NCBI GenBank assembly: GCA_029216955.1
Contig: JANAVB010033216.1
Span: 8,611,492 to 8,675,491, forward strand
Source: Iris pallida
Lineage: Eukaryota; Streptophyta; Magnoliopsida; Asparagales; Iridaceae
Length of the DNA: 64,000 nucleotides
Direction of reading: 5' to 3'
The first letter of the stretch is position 1; every line of letters begins with the position of its first letter. Under the pieces are notes generated by a model that saw nothing but the letters and a program-made list of their open reading frames with translations, did not search any database and was not told the DNA's origin. Below are positions 23,503 to 35,585 of this stretch, in pieces. A program made the position numbers and the translations under genes.

Positions 23503-24234
23503 TTACACACCTCTAACTAGGTCTGGTGATTGGAACTCCATCCTTGAGGCGGGGTTTCGACTAGGATAGGTGCAAAGGAGACAATCTCGCATCATGTGTG
23601 TAGCTGACCCACAAAACAAGCACAACTCTCTCCTCTTCCTATAGTCGGACCATATATGCCCAACCTTCTTGCAGTAAGCACATGTAGGCACTCGCTCAAC
23701 TGGCCTCTGCTGAGCTGGAATTCGAACCAAAAAGGATGGCATAGGCTGAAGGTCTGGGCACTCCTGAGGCCCTGGGTGGATACTGCTCCTCAATCGCTTG
23801 GAACTAGCCTCCCCTCCTTATGAATTCACTAGGTCCCACAACTGTTGGATCCTCTTGTTTTGCTCCCTCAAGATCTCGGTCTGAACTCTTTGTGTCTCTA
23901 ACACATCCCGAAGAAGTCCAAATATCTGAGTTCCATCAGGTGGCAAACCTCCTAAGAATATGTGGTATGAGGTGCCACACCAGGAGGCAGAGGAGGAGGC
24001 GGTAGAAGACTCTCGGTCTCAGATGTAGCTGCAGTCACCTTCTGAAAGGCAGGAGGTAGAGGAGGACTCTCTAGTGAGGCTTCTACCACCTCCTCAATGG
24101 CAGAAGGTGCCACTACCCCCTGGTCAATCGGACGGGTCACTACCTCCTGAGTAATAGGAGGTGGTAGCACGCTCTCACCCATGTCCGGAACTGCAGTTGC
24201 TCTCAGACGTTGGGATCTGGTAATGGGTGCCATA
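23503..24234 (-). pseudogene. Element II gag remnant (N-terminus and zinc knuckles, core deleted)
   Basis: ATG at 24234 opens MAPITRSQRLRATAV followed by a Pro/Val/Glu-rich stretch. After a frame change comes an amphipathic, coiled-coil-like segment (LRDVLETQRVQTEILREQ, about 23830-23930). Then, after a stop and with no retrotransposon gag core, there are two tandem zinc knuckles: CAYCKKVGHIWSDY, whose last Cys is Tyr, and CLFCGSATHMMRDC (23600-23690). Gag coats the element RNA. A normal gag has about 200 residues between coiled coil and knuckle that are absent here, so an internal deletion is inferred. No pol follows. Confidence 0.7.
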
Positions 24235-25059
24235 CTGGAAGATAAAGGAAAAACAAAAATCATCAAAGAGTTGTAAGGTAGATTATAATTCATCATAATA
24301 ATGAAAACCGATAACTATCATAATAAACAGAAGAACTCTCTACACTGGGTTACTAGTTATAATACTACAAGTATACCATGGTTTCAGGCCATGGGCATAC
24401 TCAATTCACTGGCACATACTATCCAGGATACTATCTTCTATTGTTTGTCTCAGTTCCTCCATCACCTAATACTGTCTAACCATTCTCCTTGTGATGAACA
24501 CGGGTATACATCGTAATCATGCACTCCATTGATACCCCCATCTACCTAAAATACTTTCTCTAGGGTGCCTACCCAAGTCTTGACACTGTCTACTTAAGGC
24601 ACTAACTCCTCTATATGGTACTAGGATGACACTCTCGTACTAGGTTACTCAAGTCTCTCCTCCAACTAGTCACTAAAATGTTGGTGCCTAAACCTCTATA
24701 ATACTTGAAATACTCTGGCTCCTGCTATTAGGGTATTCTTCATATTCTAGTACCTGGTGCAACTCGTACCCTGACACTTGTTAATCATTTTAGGGCTCTC
24801 ATCTATAATTAGTTATCAAAATACATATACTATACTTCCTAACCATACCCTAAACAGTTAATACTAATACTCAAGGACACAGACAAATTTGCAAGTCACC
24901 AAACCATCATACTATGATGAAACTATAATGAAATAAAGTTCTACAAGGAACTGGGCTAAAGGAACTGAAAGTATTCCTACTTCTTAAGTTAATTGATGAT
25001 GGAACTTAATCTATATTAATAGAAGTGAATGATAGAGATGATATGTTAAGAACCTCCTC

Positions 25060-25335
25060 ATGATACACTCTGATAATCATACGCGTTTGTCCAAAATCAT
25101 GATACTCAGAATCCTCGCCACGCTAATAAGCAAGACTGCGATAAACAATAGATTCCATAACTAGGGTATGCACCTCTACAATCATGTCGTCTAGAATCCT
25201 CGATGTGCCGACTAGTATAGCTGCGAGGAGTTCTAAATTTCATAATTAAGATATATACATCCGAAATTAGGTCTCTACGTTTTTGCCACGCCGGCTAATA
25301 TGGCTGCGATAAACTCCAGGCTCCATAACCAAGTA
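25060..25335 (-). repeat. Tandem-like repeats in the element II leader
   Basis: Three diverged units of roughly 90 bases, each with CTCG(C/A)..CACGC or GCCACGCCGGCTAATA then GCTGCGATAAAC on the plus strand, lie between the 5' LTR and gag. Leader repeats are common in long Gypsy elements; no function is evident. Confidence 0.5.
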
Positions 25336-25696
25336 GATGTTTTACCTTTATCGTTATCCTCGTCAACATATGTTATCAAAAGATATCGTAACTCAGGCAA
25401 TAAAATTCATCCCAATATGAAAATCAAAATCAACAACGAACCATCAAATCAAATTCAATAACAAGGAGCAAGGGTGAGCAGAAACAAGAGAAAGGAATTT
25501 TGAATTGGAGTTAAAATGAGATTCTCTAGGGTCATCCCAGGAATCCTTCAAGGAGTTCTAACTATGATTGAGTATCCTTAGCCAATAGCCTATATCCTAT
25601 GTATATACAGCATGCTCGTAACAGCACTCTAAGTCGAGTGCCACTAGGACATCGTACTAAATACGACTCTTGACCTGCATGGACCACCACTAAAAA

Positions 25697-28600
25697 TGTA
25701 TCATGACCCGCACCCGGTATAGGGGCACGAATGTGTAACAGCGCCCAGCCTACGCCGCAAAATCGATAGTAAATGCTGTAAGGGTCTACTATCTAACAAT
25801 AATATAATAACCTGTCATTGTAGCTCATCTCCGAACGAAGGATAATAATGATATATATGTAATCTCAATCACAAGTCTAACAGAAAGAATATATAGCACG
25901 ATAAACGATAGGGATATAAACTCAAGAGTGCAAATATCTAACACAAATCCAGAAAGAGGGTCATAATATAATTATACAAGTCTGAATAAATATAACAAGC
26001 ATAAAGTACTAAGCTGGAGACAGAGTCCAGTCAAAATCCTAGTCTAACTGAGCTACTGCTAGAGCCTCCTCAGCTGGAACTAACCCCTGCAGGACTAGGG
26101 TCTCCTTGTCAATGCCCACTACGTCATGAGGACCATAGTAGGTAGGACACTCGTCCTCGCCATCGTCTAAAAATTATATCCAGTCAGGATGGAACGAGCA
26201 CATCTCCAACAACAGTTCCCAATAAATGACAAGTGTTATGAAACAGTAAATAGAGAGAATATACAGAGCAATCGAATCTACATGAAAATAGCATGACAAG
26301 GGTGAAACAGTAAACTAGAGCAAGAACAAGAGAAACTAATCATGGCATGTACAAGAGTCAAGAATCATCTTATTATGTGAGTGAGTACTAGTTTCAACAA
26401 GTGACCGATGAAAACTTGTACGAGAATATTGAATGGCTAGTCATACGTACAATGTATGACTAACACTCACGGGAAAACAATATCATACACGGAAAAGGAA
26501 TGGTCACATGTCTATACTACTACTCCCCGCCCTGACTGGTAGAGTTGATCTAACCATGACACGTTACGACACAGAATTCTACGAGAAGGTAGCAAGTCTC
26601 CTCGAGAATCGATGTCCACATATTGCACAAGAACAATAATGGGACTTGCACAAGATACACCAAGGTAAACAAAGAATAACATCTCATGTCAGGATCCATA
26701 AATACCAATCCGTATGACCAATGTGTCAAGAATCATGGATATCTGCACTAGATACAAAAAATATAGAAAATATCATGAATGGAAAATTATTAGAGAATGT
26801 ACTCGCCTGCAAACTGGTGTGTAGTATCAACGACATTCGATACGGTGTCTCGAAGACCTAAATAGGCAATATTGTATCAATATCAAGTTTGAGATTGAAA
26901 ACTAGTCAAGCTAGTCAAATTCTAGGTCAATGGGTCAATTATAGGTCAATTAGCCAAACTGAGTCAATCTATCTATTTCTAAGTTGCAAGAGTCCACTTG
27001 TAGGGTATGGGAGCTAAATCCTATTTATATCTAGGCTAAAATTAACTTGGTTAGGATACTAGAGTATCCTTACTATCTAGCAAACACTACCTTAGTCTAG
27101 TTACACTAGCATTACCTATATTTCCTTCCATGCCTATACTATATGTATCTATATCTACTACCTTTCCTATTATATACATTACAAAATTTATCTAAAGGTA
27201 TTACCATAGCAAAACCTATATAGGTACCAATGTACCCATACCCTTCTCATAACCTTGCCTAATATAGATTTCTATTCTTATGCATATGCCCAATACCCTC
27301 ATTACCCATGTATCAGATATTACTCACCCCTCCTACATATTTACATATACATAGTTTACACTCCACATTACAGACACACACAAACCTCCCTCTCATAGGT
27401 AATCTTCGCATACCCTAGTGCAATCCTCCCTAACACATCACTGCTACACTCCTATACTCACACATTACACCCCAAGCCTTGCTGCATGCTAATAGGCATG
27501 GTAGGCCTGCCTTCATTCCCTGCCATTGGCCTCACACATCTGTTGATGTGCTTTGCAATGCCAAGGCAGTCACCTGCACTTGGCAAGGCAGTGCCAAATG
27601 CCCACACTGCCTACTGCTAACTCCTTCTAATCCTCTGCTTCCCTTCACTTTAACTCATGACTGAATACCTTTCCTTACCTCATGTCCAATTCACTCACTC
27701 TCTTACAGATATTGCCTAAGGAGTAACACACCCTCATATAGAAGCATACACGACTCAATAATGCTCCCACAGTCAAATCCTCTTCCATGTATTTCATCTA
27801 GGCTTTCCCTCTGTTCAAACCAATTGACATCAACCCTTCCTTCAGTCTAAAATCTGAACCCAAGAAATCCTTTGTTCAAAATCTTCGCATGCTATTGCCA
27901 CATCAATTGATTGATACACTAAGTCTAATCATCAAGTGATCGAGCCCCCAACTACATACCCTTACTCATATCTGTTATGGACCACAGGGAGAAGACATTT
28001 TGCATATGAGGTATGTTTATAAATATACATATTAGATATCCCAAATCAGATTTTATCTGACTTAAGTATCAGATGACTGATAGACTCAAATCCTATTCAA
28101 TCCCCTTATACAAATACCTGTCAGAAATGTAGAATAGGCTAAACATATCAGATATCCACCCATAGTCCCAAATGCATATATACATACATACCACTTAAAT
28201 CCTGGCCTTAACCCCTAAAACCCTCGACTAATTTATACATCCCATCTCTATACATCATTCAAACCCCTCAAACCCAGGCTGCAGCAACTGCAACCCTGAC
28301 CACACTCGATCACAATGCATCCATGCACATGTCTGTGCAGTCCAAGCCTACCTGGCCAAATTTGTACACAAGTGCATCTCCCCATATTTCTGATATGAGA
28401 GGAAAGCCTGTGTCGCTGCTGCTAGCTCTCCATATCTCCATGCTGCTATGCTCGACCCTTCCTTTATTCATAAATCAGTTTGCAGACCCTCTCTTACTGT
28501 TACAGTACTCAATTATCCCTCAAATCCTCTTATCTCAATGTGACCCTCAATATCTCACTCATATCCTATATTATCTTAACACATCCAATAACTTGACTCT

Positions 28601-30244
28601 AACATACCTCACTTACATCAACCCATATCTGATGCTTAAAATCTATAGGATACTCAGGATACCATCATGTGCATCCTAAATCTGAGCCCAAAATGGATAT
28701 CCTAACTCTAAACAAGGCTATTTGCCAATACTATAACTCTAGTGGCCAAAAGCTACTGCAAATCTAGTTGCTGCCTGCAGATGACTAAGTGCCCTGCAAT
28801 GCAAATGTTGTCCCCTGTTTCTTTGCAGACTACTCGAGATCCCAACTTCCTCCTTATCACTCACTCTCATTCCACAGTCACTATAGGCTAAAGGCCAACC
28901 TAAAAGACCCATATCTTTCTGTCTACCCTGACCCCTACTCAAAGTGCATACTATACATCATTGATACTCAAATCTCACTAGGATACTCATTATTCCTATA
29001 CTCTAAAACCAAAAATCCATGGCCAATGGCCAACCCAAATGGTCAAGGTACTACTCGAGCCCTTGCCTGCCTATGCAGGGAGCCAAACCATTACTGCTAA
29101 GTGAGGCTATGTAGCCATCAAGCTCTAACCAACTGCAGCATTGGCCAATGGCCACAAGTTCACTGTCACAGTGAACACACCCATATAATCTCTAACCCAA
29201 CACACACACAATATATAAAACATATGCATAGCTCCTTAAATATATGTATATATATATATATATAGGAATTCATATGGAATAATTTGAATGCCTAAAATAA
29301 TGAACAACCTACCCAACCATATGCTCAACAATAATTAGACACACTCACACACAAGAATAATAGCCTATAGGACATTTCTACAAATATTTTGGTTTGTGAC
29401 TCTCGAATTTCTTCCAAGAGTGGCACAAAACCTACCCAAACTCTCAAATAAGGACTCAAAAGAGTCTCTAGACCATACCTAAGGTTTATCCCTACATATG
29501 GGTGAGTTCCTATGGGCTCAAAATTAAAATGTGGATTGAAATGACAAGCGTGGATTGAAATGACAAGTTTGGAGAGAGTTAGACCTATTAGGAGTTTTTT
29601 TCCAACGAACAATCCAATGGACACGAACCCGACACGAAAATCCTTAGCAAAAGGACTCTCCTCCTTGCTTCTAGCTCCAAAATCCTTGTAGATACATTCT
29701 TCTTGAGAGAATGTGAGGAATTGTGGAGAAAAGAGTGATATTAGAAGAGAAATCAATGGTAGAAACTCTCTTTTTTGGAAGGGGCTCTTGAAAAGGAAGA
29801 TGAAGGCTAAAAATCAATGAAGTGTAATAAAGAGGAGCCCTTCTCTCTCTTGGCTGGCCATATGGAACTAGGTTAGGACAAAACCAAAAAGTCCAATGAG
29901 CCCTCTAAGTTGTCATTTGGGTAATAAATGCAAATGCAAGGGTTTGGTGTTATTTTGGACAAAATCATAGTCTCTTAATGAACTAAATGGTCATGAATAA
30001 TTAGTCTAGGTGCACTAGCCTAATGAGTTTGTTTGTGGGCCATGCCTTGCTAGTTCTTGGGCTCCAAATTAGTGTCTAAGCTAACCGGACCACTAACAAA
30101 ATTCAAAACTAAACTAGTCTCTAACCCGAATAACTAATCCCAAATAATTCAAATAGATAGACACAATATTCGTTGATAATATTCATAATATAATATTTTT
30201 ATAAAATAACAAATTTACCCTTATTTGGAAAACTGGTAGTTACA
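25697..30244 (-). repeat. 5' LTR of Gypsy element II, full length
   Basis: The 4548-bp LTR is bounded by TGTA (25697) and TACA (30244) on the plus strand. Its left 1.46 kb is absent from the other LTR. Its left end (CATGACCCGCACCC...AACAGCGCCCAGCCTACGCCGC) is homologous to the left end of the solo LTR at 52229. It contains CA/TA microsatellites (29200-29264) and no coding sequence. Confidence 0.8.
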
Positions 30245-30250
30245 ATCTCC

Positions 30251-32482
30251 TGTCAGGAGGGGAACAAGAACAGACATATCCATTCCAGCATTTTAATAAA
30301 ATAACTAAATATACAAGAAACAGTTTTTAGAACATAATTTATCTTTCTAAATAATAATAAAGAATCAGTAAAGCAGTAAATTTCTGAAAATAATAATGAT
30401 GCAATCTACAACTAACAATAGTATTTTGAATGTATAGCATCCCGTGGCCTGCTGGAGATGGAGGCAATATGTGTTCTAGTGAACATGGTCCGACTTCATC
30501 CCAAGTGAGGTAGGGCTTCAGTTATCCATAATAAGGCAATAAGGGATCTTTGACCACATGTGCTAACACTACTCCCCAATCCCAAGTCAATGAGTCAGTC
30601 AAGCAATCAATTGGATCCGAGCGGGATCCCATGAGTCAAGTGTCGATATAATATTTCTAATGATGCAATGTATTTAATTATCAATTAAAATACAAGTTTG
30701 TAATAATATGAAACTTGCCATGGTTCCTGGTGCTGTAGGTGACGACGAGAAAATATTCAAGCTAAAGCCCGAAACTGAACCCTACATTTAGTAAACATGA
30801 CTTAGTTGCCAGTCTAATATTTTGCTATAATTCTAATTAATCAACTTATTAATAATATAATAATAGTCTAGACTCTAAAATCACTAATAATTATACTAAA
30901 GCCATTACTTAATTATAAAATATTTTAGAGAAACTCTAAATGAGAATATAGGAAAAATACATTTTTTTAGTAAATAAATAAAACTTGTCATTTTTAAAAA
31001 ATAAAATTATCATTAATTTAATTAATACTAAGTTCGTGCCAAAATTATAGTTATTTGAGAATATGAAAATAACTGATGCAAAACTACTATTTTAATATTT
31101 TTAACCTAATACATGTAATTAGAATAACGTGAGAATTACTATTTTTATTTAGAATAAATAATAAATATGTTTTTATTTTTAATAAATAGAACTAATACTT
31201 TAGTTAGGTTTACTTGTACACAAAATACCCTTTTCGGTAATGAAAATATTTTTGAAACTAATTAATATTTTATTTACGTAAAATAACCGTAACATATTTA
31301 ATAAATGCTTTTAAGTGTAAAATATCATGATTATTACGATAATCATTTATTTAATAATCGCTTTATTTTTAATAATACTTACTAAGGACCGTAATTAAAT
31401 ATTATTTTCAAATTAAATTCTAATATGACAACGATAATATTAATTACTAATTTAACTGTTTTACGTGAAACATTTATTCTAAATAATTTATATATATAAT
31501 CCAACAATTTATACAATGGCCTAAATATTACTAGCAATTCTAATAATTAGCCAACCATTATTGACCAATTAATTAATGCTTATAAATAAGTCACATAGTT
31601 AAATTATGAAACTAGCTATCCCGGAATTGACAGAGCTTTATTCTATCAATTCTAGTCAGACAGAAACAAGATTTTGTTTAATTCCTATTCTGGAAATGAA
31701 CGTAGCCTTCTGACAGAGGAACCTACCGGAAAGCTAAAGAAGGAGAACCGATGGGAGGCCTCGGACTCGGATCAGCGTACGAAGGGGCTTGGAACGTCGG
31801 GGAAGCGCCGGACAAGTGCATGGAGATCGTCGAACGACGAGCACGCAGGCGTGCGGGGGGCTACGTGGACGGCAAATGTCGGGGGGTCGCACGGTCGGGC
31901 ACGGCCGATCGGCGGCCGGTCGGTCGGGCAGCGCATAAGAAACCTCCCAATAGGGGTGTCGGATTGAGCGAGGCATGGTGAGGATCGTCGTGGTGGTCGG
32001 ATTTGGGAGAGGGTGAATGCTAAAGTAGATAGGAGAGATTTTGTGAAGGTTTGGGAAAGAAAAAGCTTCTGACTCTCTTCTGTGAGTTTCTGTCTTGTTG
32101 TACGAGGGAGAGAGGATGATAGATCTGGGAGTAGGGGTGAGGAGTCGTGATAGTCGGGCGACTAGGGGAAGTGGGTTGAACGGGTAGTTGGGTTGATGGG
32201 TTTGGATAGGAAATGGGTTGATGGGTTTGGATAGGGAATGTGCTTGGGTAGAAAAAGGCTTTAATAATTCTAATACCTAGCTAAAATCAATTAATAAATA
32301 ATTAACAACTTTGCAATCAATTCGATTAATTAAACTAAAATTATATTTCTATTTAATCGACTAATTATTTATATACATATAATAATAATATTAATTCTAT
32401 TTGTCCTATAATTACTAGAAAACAAAACAAATATTGTTAAAAAAACTCATCTATTATAAAATTACAATTTGTGGGTTTTACA
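30251..32482 (-). repeat. Putative LTR of a third minus-strand retrotransposon
   Basis: The 2.2-kb segment is bounded by TGTCAGG (30251) and TTTTACA (32482). On the minus strand it is preceded by GGTAAGGGGAGG (32483-32494), a plausible polypurine tract. It is mostly AT-rich with a GC-rich block at 31780-31990 and a 27-base near-duplication (GGGTTGATGGGTTTGGATAGG) at 32190-32240. No second copy is in the window, so the boundaries are structural guesses. Confidence 0.45.
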
Positions 32483-32495
32483 CCTCCCCTTACCA

Positions 32496-33549
32496 AATCC
32501 CCCTCACTTCTCTTCTAACCTTTACCTAGGACACCCATGATAGGACACTCAAAAACAGTGCACACACTCAAATATAGTCCCTCCTAAGAGGCTCGAAAGA
32601 GTGCACTAACATGCCTATGTGCAAGTATACATATATATACATATTGATATAAATACTAGAAATCATACATGCCTATTCTAAACGAACAAACTAAACTAAT
32701 CATGAGTATAAAACTGAAAAGTTAAACTAAAATGGCCTCTTTGTCATTTTGACAAACACTAGGTGTGCTCTCCTCGGATTTCTCCAAAGATGACACAAAA
32801 ATTTCTAATAACTTCTACCAACATGATGGTTAGAGCCTTGCTCTTCTCCCTATGGGCACCCCTAGTCGATGTGTGTGTTCCTACTAGTGTCATGCATGTA
32901 GATAGAGCCTAAACTATGAGAAATGACAAGAGTTTACCTATTGGGAGAGAGATTCCCAATGGAACTCTCTTGGAAGGCTCTAGTGTCAAGACACAATCTT
33001 CCAAGCTATTGGACTCCTCTTCTCTAGCTCCTTGGTCTCCAAGCTCTAAGCCTTCTAGAATGAAGATTAGGGAAAGTTTTGAGGGATTTTGGAGGATTTT
33101 TGATGGTGGAAAGTGTGGGAAATGAAAGAGGCTAATAGAGAGCTCTTCTAGGGTTTGTGGAGGCTCTAAATAAAAAGGAAGAAGGGGGAGAAACCCTCTT
33201 TATGACCAGCCACGAAGGGTGCCCTAAAACTCCCTTAAAAATGTTCATTCTACCCCTCAAGTTGTTATGAACACTTATCTTAAATGAAGGGTTGTTCTAG
33301 TTTAAGTGTTGGGTTAATTTCCATTCCTAATCTTGACTCTACATGACTTAAATGTGTCTAGTTGTGTTCATCATAGAATATAGGTCCAAGTAGTCATGTC
33401 TAGTCCAATTAGGTCCACAAGTCTAAGGTCCAATAAATATGTTAGTCAACTAATAAATGCTACAATCATATTTAGTTAATAAAAAATACCCACAATATAA
33501 ATAATATAAAATGACAAAATACCCCCATTTCAAAAATATGGTAGTGACA
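32496..33549 (-). repeat. Diverged Tekay-like LTR fragment
   Basis: On the minus strand it starts TGTCACTACCATATTTTTG at 33549. It follows the same order of landmarks as the element II LTRs: an AAATACCCC/AAATTTACCC block at the start, a GAAATGACAAG..TTTACCTATTGGGAG block at 32918-32950, and a CACTAGGTGTGCTCTCCTCGGATT block near 32757. The far end is lost. An open frame (32916-33125) is probably chance. Confidence 0.5.
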
Positions 33550-33550
33550 T

Positions 33551-33780
33551 AAGGGGGAGATTGTTGGGTCGTATCTCGTTTTCGGTTAAGCGCTCAAATA
33601 GGAGGTGACAATGGAGTTGCTAATTTAGTCCCACATCTGGTAGGCGATGAGATAATGTGGTGTAGATAATTGGAATTGGTTCAAGCCTTACATGAGAATT
33701 CTCTTTTAAGACATATTAGCCCAATTTAATATCATACCTCATGGGCCAACTCCGGTTCGGGTCACACCGCGTTTCCAACA
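33551..33780 (+). repeat. Short Copia-like 3' LTR with polypurine tract, inserted in LINE-3
   Basis: AAGGGGGAGA (33551-33560) precedes a 219-bp segment beginning TGTTGGG (33562) and ending CCAACA (33780), with an internal AGTCCCACATC motif. This is the plan of small Copia or TRIM LTRs. Its right end interrupts the LINE-3 ORF1 reading frame exactly at 33781. The rest of the element, left of the polypurine tract, has been replaced by the Tekay-like LTR. Confidence 0.6.
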
Positions 33781-34892
33781 GTTTGATGGGTCATCCTACC
33801 AAGCAGCCATTCTCATCATCAACGGAATACTCCAGTACATAATAGGGAGTTTCGGGAACCGGATTCATATTGGTACGTACTGAATAAAGTACTTCCTACT
33901 CACACTGCGTTCGTGTCGTCCTTTCCTTCATGATTATAAGTCGATCATCAAATGTCCATGGGCCGCCATATAAAATCCGTGCCATATCCTCCGGCATCCC
34001 AAATCGTACGTAGTAGAATCCATTTTTCCTTGGAAAAAACTCCATACTCTCCTTCAGCCGCCATACCCGATAGGCATATGCTCGGATTTGGCCGTAGAAA
34101 GGCCTGTTTCCAAGCACGTAGAGAACCATTGTGTTGTGCCAATACTCTCGTGTCTCCATCAATTCCTCTTTCGGAAAGCTAGCACGTATCCCAGACCCGA
34201 CCTTAGTCGGCTCAACAAACCATATTTGGCCTTTATAATTATATGTCGCACGGTGACAAAGCTCTGCCCATGACTTACTATGTGGTCTATCTCCCATATC
34301 TTCCAATAGAGTCTTGTCCTTCTCTTCATATGTCGCCTTTCTAAATATGAGACGCAACTCCTCCCTCGTACCAGGATCAGCCCCTATCTGCAAATTTGTC
34401 GGCCCCTTGCTGCATGCCGCAGCATTTGGGAATACCATTGGCGAGCCCTTTAGCCCCGAGTGAACCCCTTTGTGCACGCCTACCGTCATCTTTGAACTTC
34501 GGACAGATTGATGAGCAACTCCACCTCCCCTTCCCATTCGCTGCGTCGATCCACCCATCTTCATCAACATCCCGGATCCCTGCCATCCCTTCCCAGGGAC
34601 TCGCCCCCGTCGACCCTTCGCAACCGTCGTCCACCTACCCCCGTCCAGCCTCCTCCCTGCCCGATAAAAGGCCAACCCAAGAGGCATAGACTGCAGATCG
34701 TCCATTAGCCCCCGTCATACCAATCGCCTTCAGCCGTCGCCTCCTCTCTGGCCACCGACCTCCTCCCTGCTTGGAGATCGTCCGATTCTGTCGACCGATT
34801 CGACACACCAGGATCCCATTGCACAGCAGCCCCAAGATCTTCCGCCTCCATCCCCAAATCATCTGCGAGAAGCCCTAGCGGAGCAGACATCC
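33781..34892 (-). pseudogene. LINE-3: 5' fragment with ORF1 DUF4283 region
   Basis: The minus strand encodes DGGRWTTVAKG, then a DUF4283 block (WHNTMVLYVLGNRPFYGQIRAY, KESMEFFPRKNGFYYVRFG, GGPWTFDDRLIIMKE). This is collinear with LINE-1 and LINE-2 ORF1. A stop follows TQCE near 33896. Beyond it, in another frame, IRFPKLPIMYWSIPLMMRMA continues the domain to 33781, where the Copia-like LTR begins. The 5' end shares GCCCTAGCGG with the other LINEs and abuts an AT repeat. ORF1's zinc knuckle and all of ORF2 are absent. Confidence 0.8.
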
Positions 34893-34895
34893 CAT

Positions 34896-34925
34896 AAATT
34901 ATATATATATAACTTAAAATAATTA

Positions 34926-34971
<46 letters not shown>
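34896..34971. repeat. AT-rich microsatellite with duplicated TATATAACTTAAAA block
   Basis: A TA tract (34928-34971) is preceded by a shorter one. Both are followed by AACTTAAAA (34911 and 34971), so the whole unit looks duplicated at the 5' edge of LINE-3. Confidence 0.7.
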
Positions 34972-34979
34972 CTTAAAAC

Positions 34980-35442
34980 ACTTAGGATTTGATTTTTGTT
35001 CGGTAAGTATAGACACTTCGAATATTTACGCATAGTAGGAACTTTCATTTTGTGATTTTGAATAGCAAAAATATAGAAAACCACAATTTTTTTCAATGGG
35101 TACCTTGTTGTCCTTGTTTATAAATAGGACAAAATCAATCATTCGGCAAGATTAAAGAATATTTGAGGAGAAAATCAAAGTTAGGTTGCATGCATGGATT
35201 ACTTAGGATATGTTTTCGAACATTTTATAGCTAATAAGGTATCCTATCATCGTCATTTGATTTTTTTAAGATTTCTGTGCTGGAAGAATGTTACAAAAGT
35301 TATTGAATGGTATTCGGAGATTTACTTAACTTTATATGATAAGAAACTATGCTAAATTGGGATCGGTATAAGTGATTGTTTGTATAAAGGTTAATTTGTT
35401 GTTTCCTTTGATTGTTAAGTATTCTACATCAATAACAAATAT

Positions 35443-35448
<6 letters not shown>
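34980..35448. other. AT-rich spacer between LINE-3 and LINE-2
   Basis: No ORF, LTR end or repeat was recognised. It may be original target DNA. Confidence 0.4.

Positions 35449-35449
<1 letters not shown>

Positions 35450-35504
<55 letters not shown>
35450..35504. repeat. (CA)n(TA)n microsatellite at the 3' end of LINE-2
   Basis: About 18 CA units are followed by about 10 TA units abutting TTGGAATAAGGG, the 3' terminus of LINE-2 on the plus strand. Confidence 0.9.
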
Positions 35505-35505
<1 letters not shown>

Positions 35506-35585
35506 TGGAATAAGGGTAAATTTTATTCTACGTAAAGCTCAGTAAAAGTATTAAAATACACAATCTCACATCTTTCCCACCCCGG

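Larger units (their letters stand above)
20122..30244 (-). mobile_element. Gypsy element II: Tekay-like, gag-only, long LTRs
   Basis: A minus-strand element with a 4548-bp 5' LTR (25697-30244), a 2.5-kb interior (23203-25696) and a truncated 3' LTR (20122-23202). The interior has a repeat-rich leader, gag remnants and a polypurine region. On the minus strand that region reads AAGGATGAAATTTTTCTAGGGGG immediately before the 3' LTR, in form like Tekay/Del chromoviruses. No protease, RT, RNase H or integrase is present, so it must have moved with enzymes from a relative. The LTR ends (TGTAAC..., GGTGCGGGTCATGATACA) match in plan the solo LTR at 52229-55972, a diverged relative. I could not identify a clear primer-binding site next to 25696. 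Confidence 0.8.

Noticed and set aside
31734..31981. GC-rich ORFs on both strands
   Set aside because: Composition-driven open frames inside an LTR-like segment with no domain.
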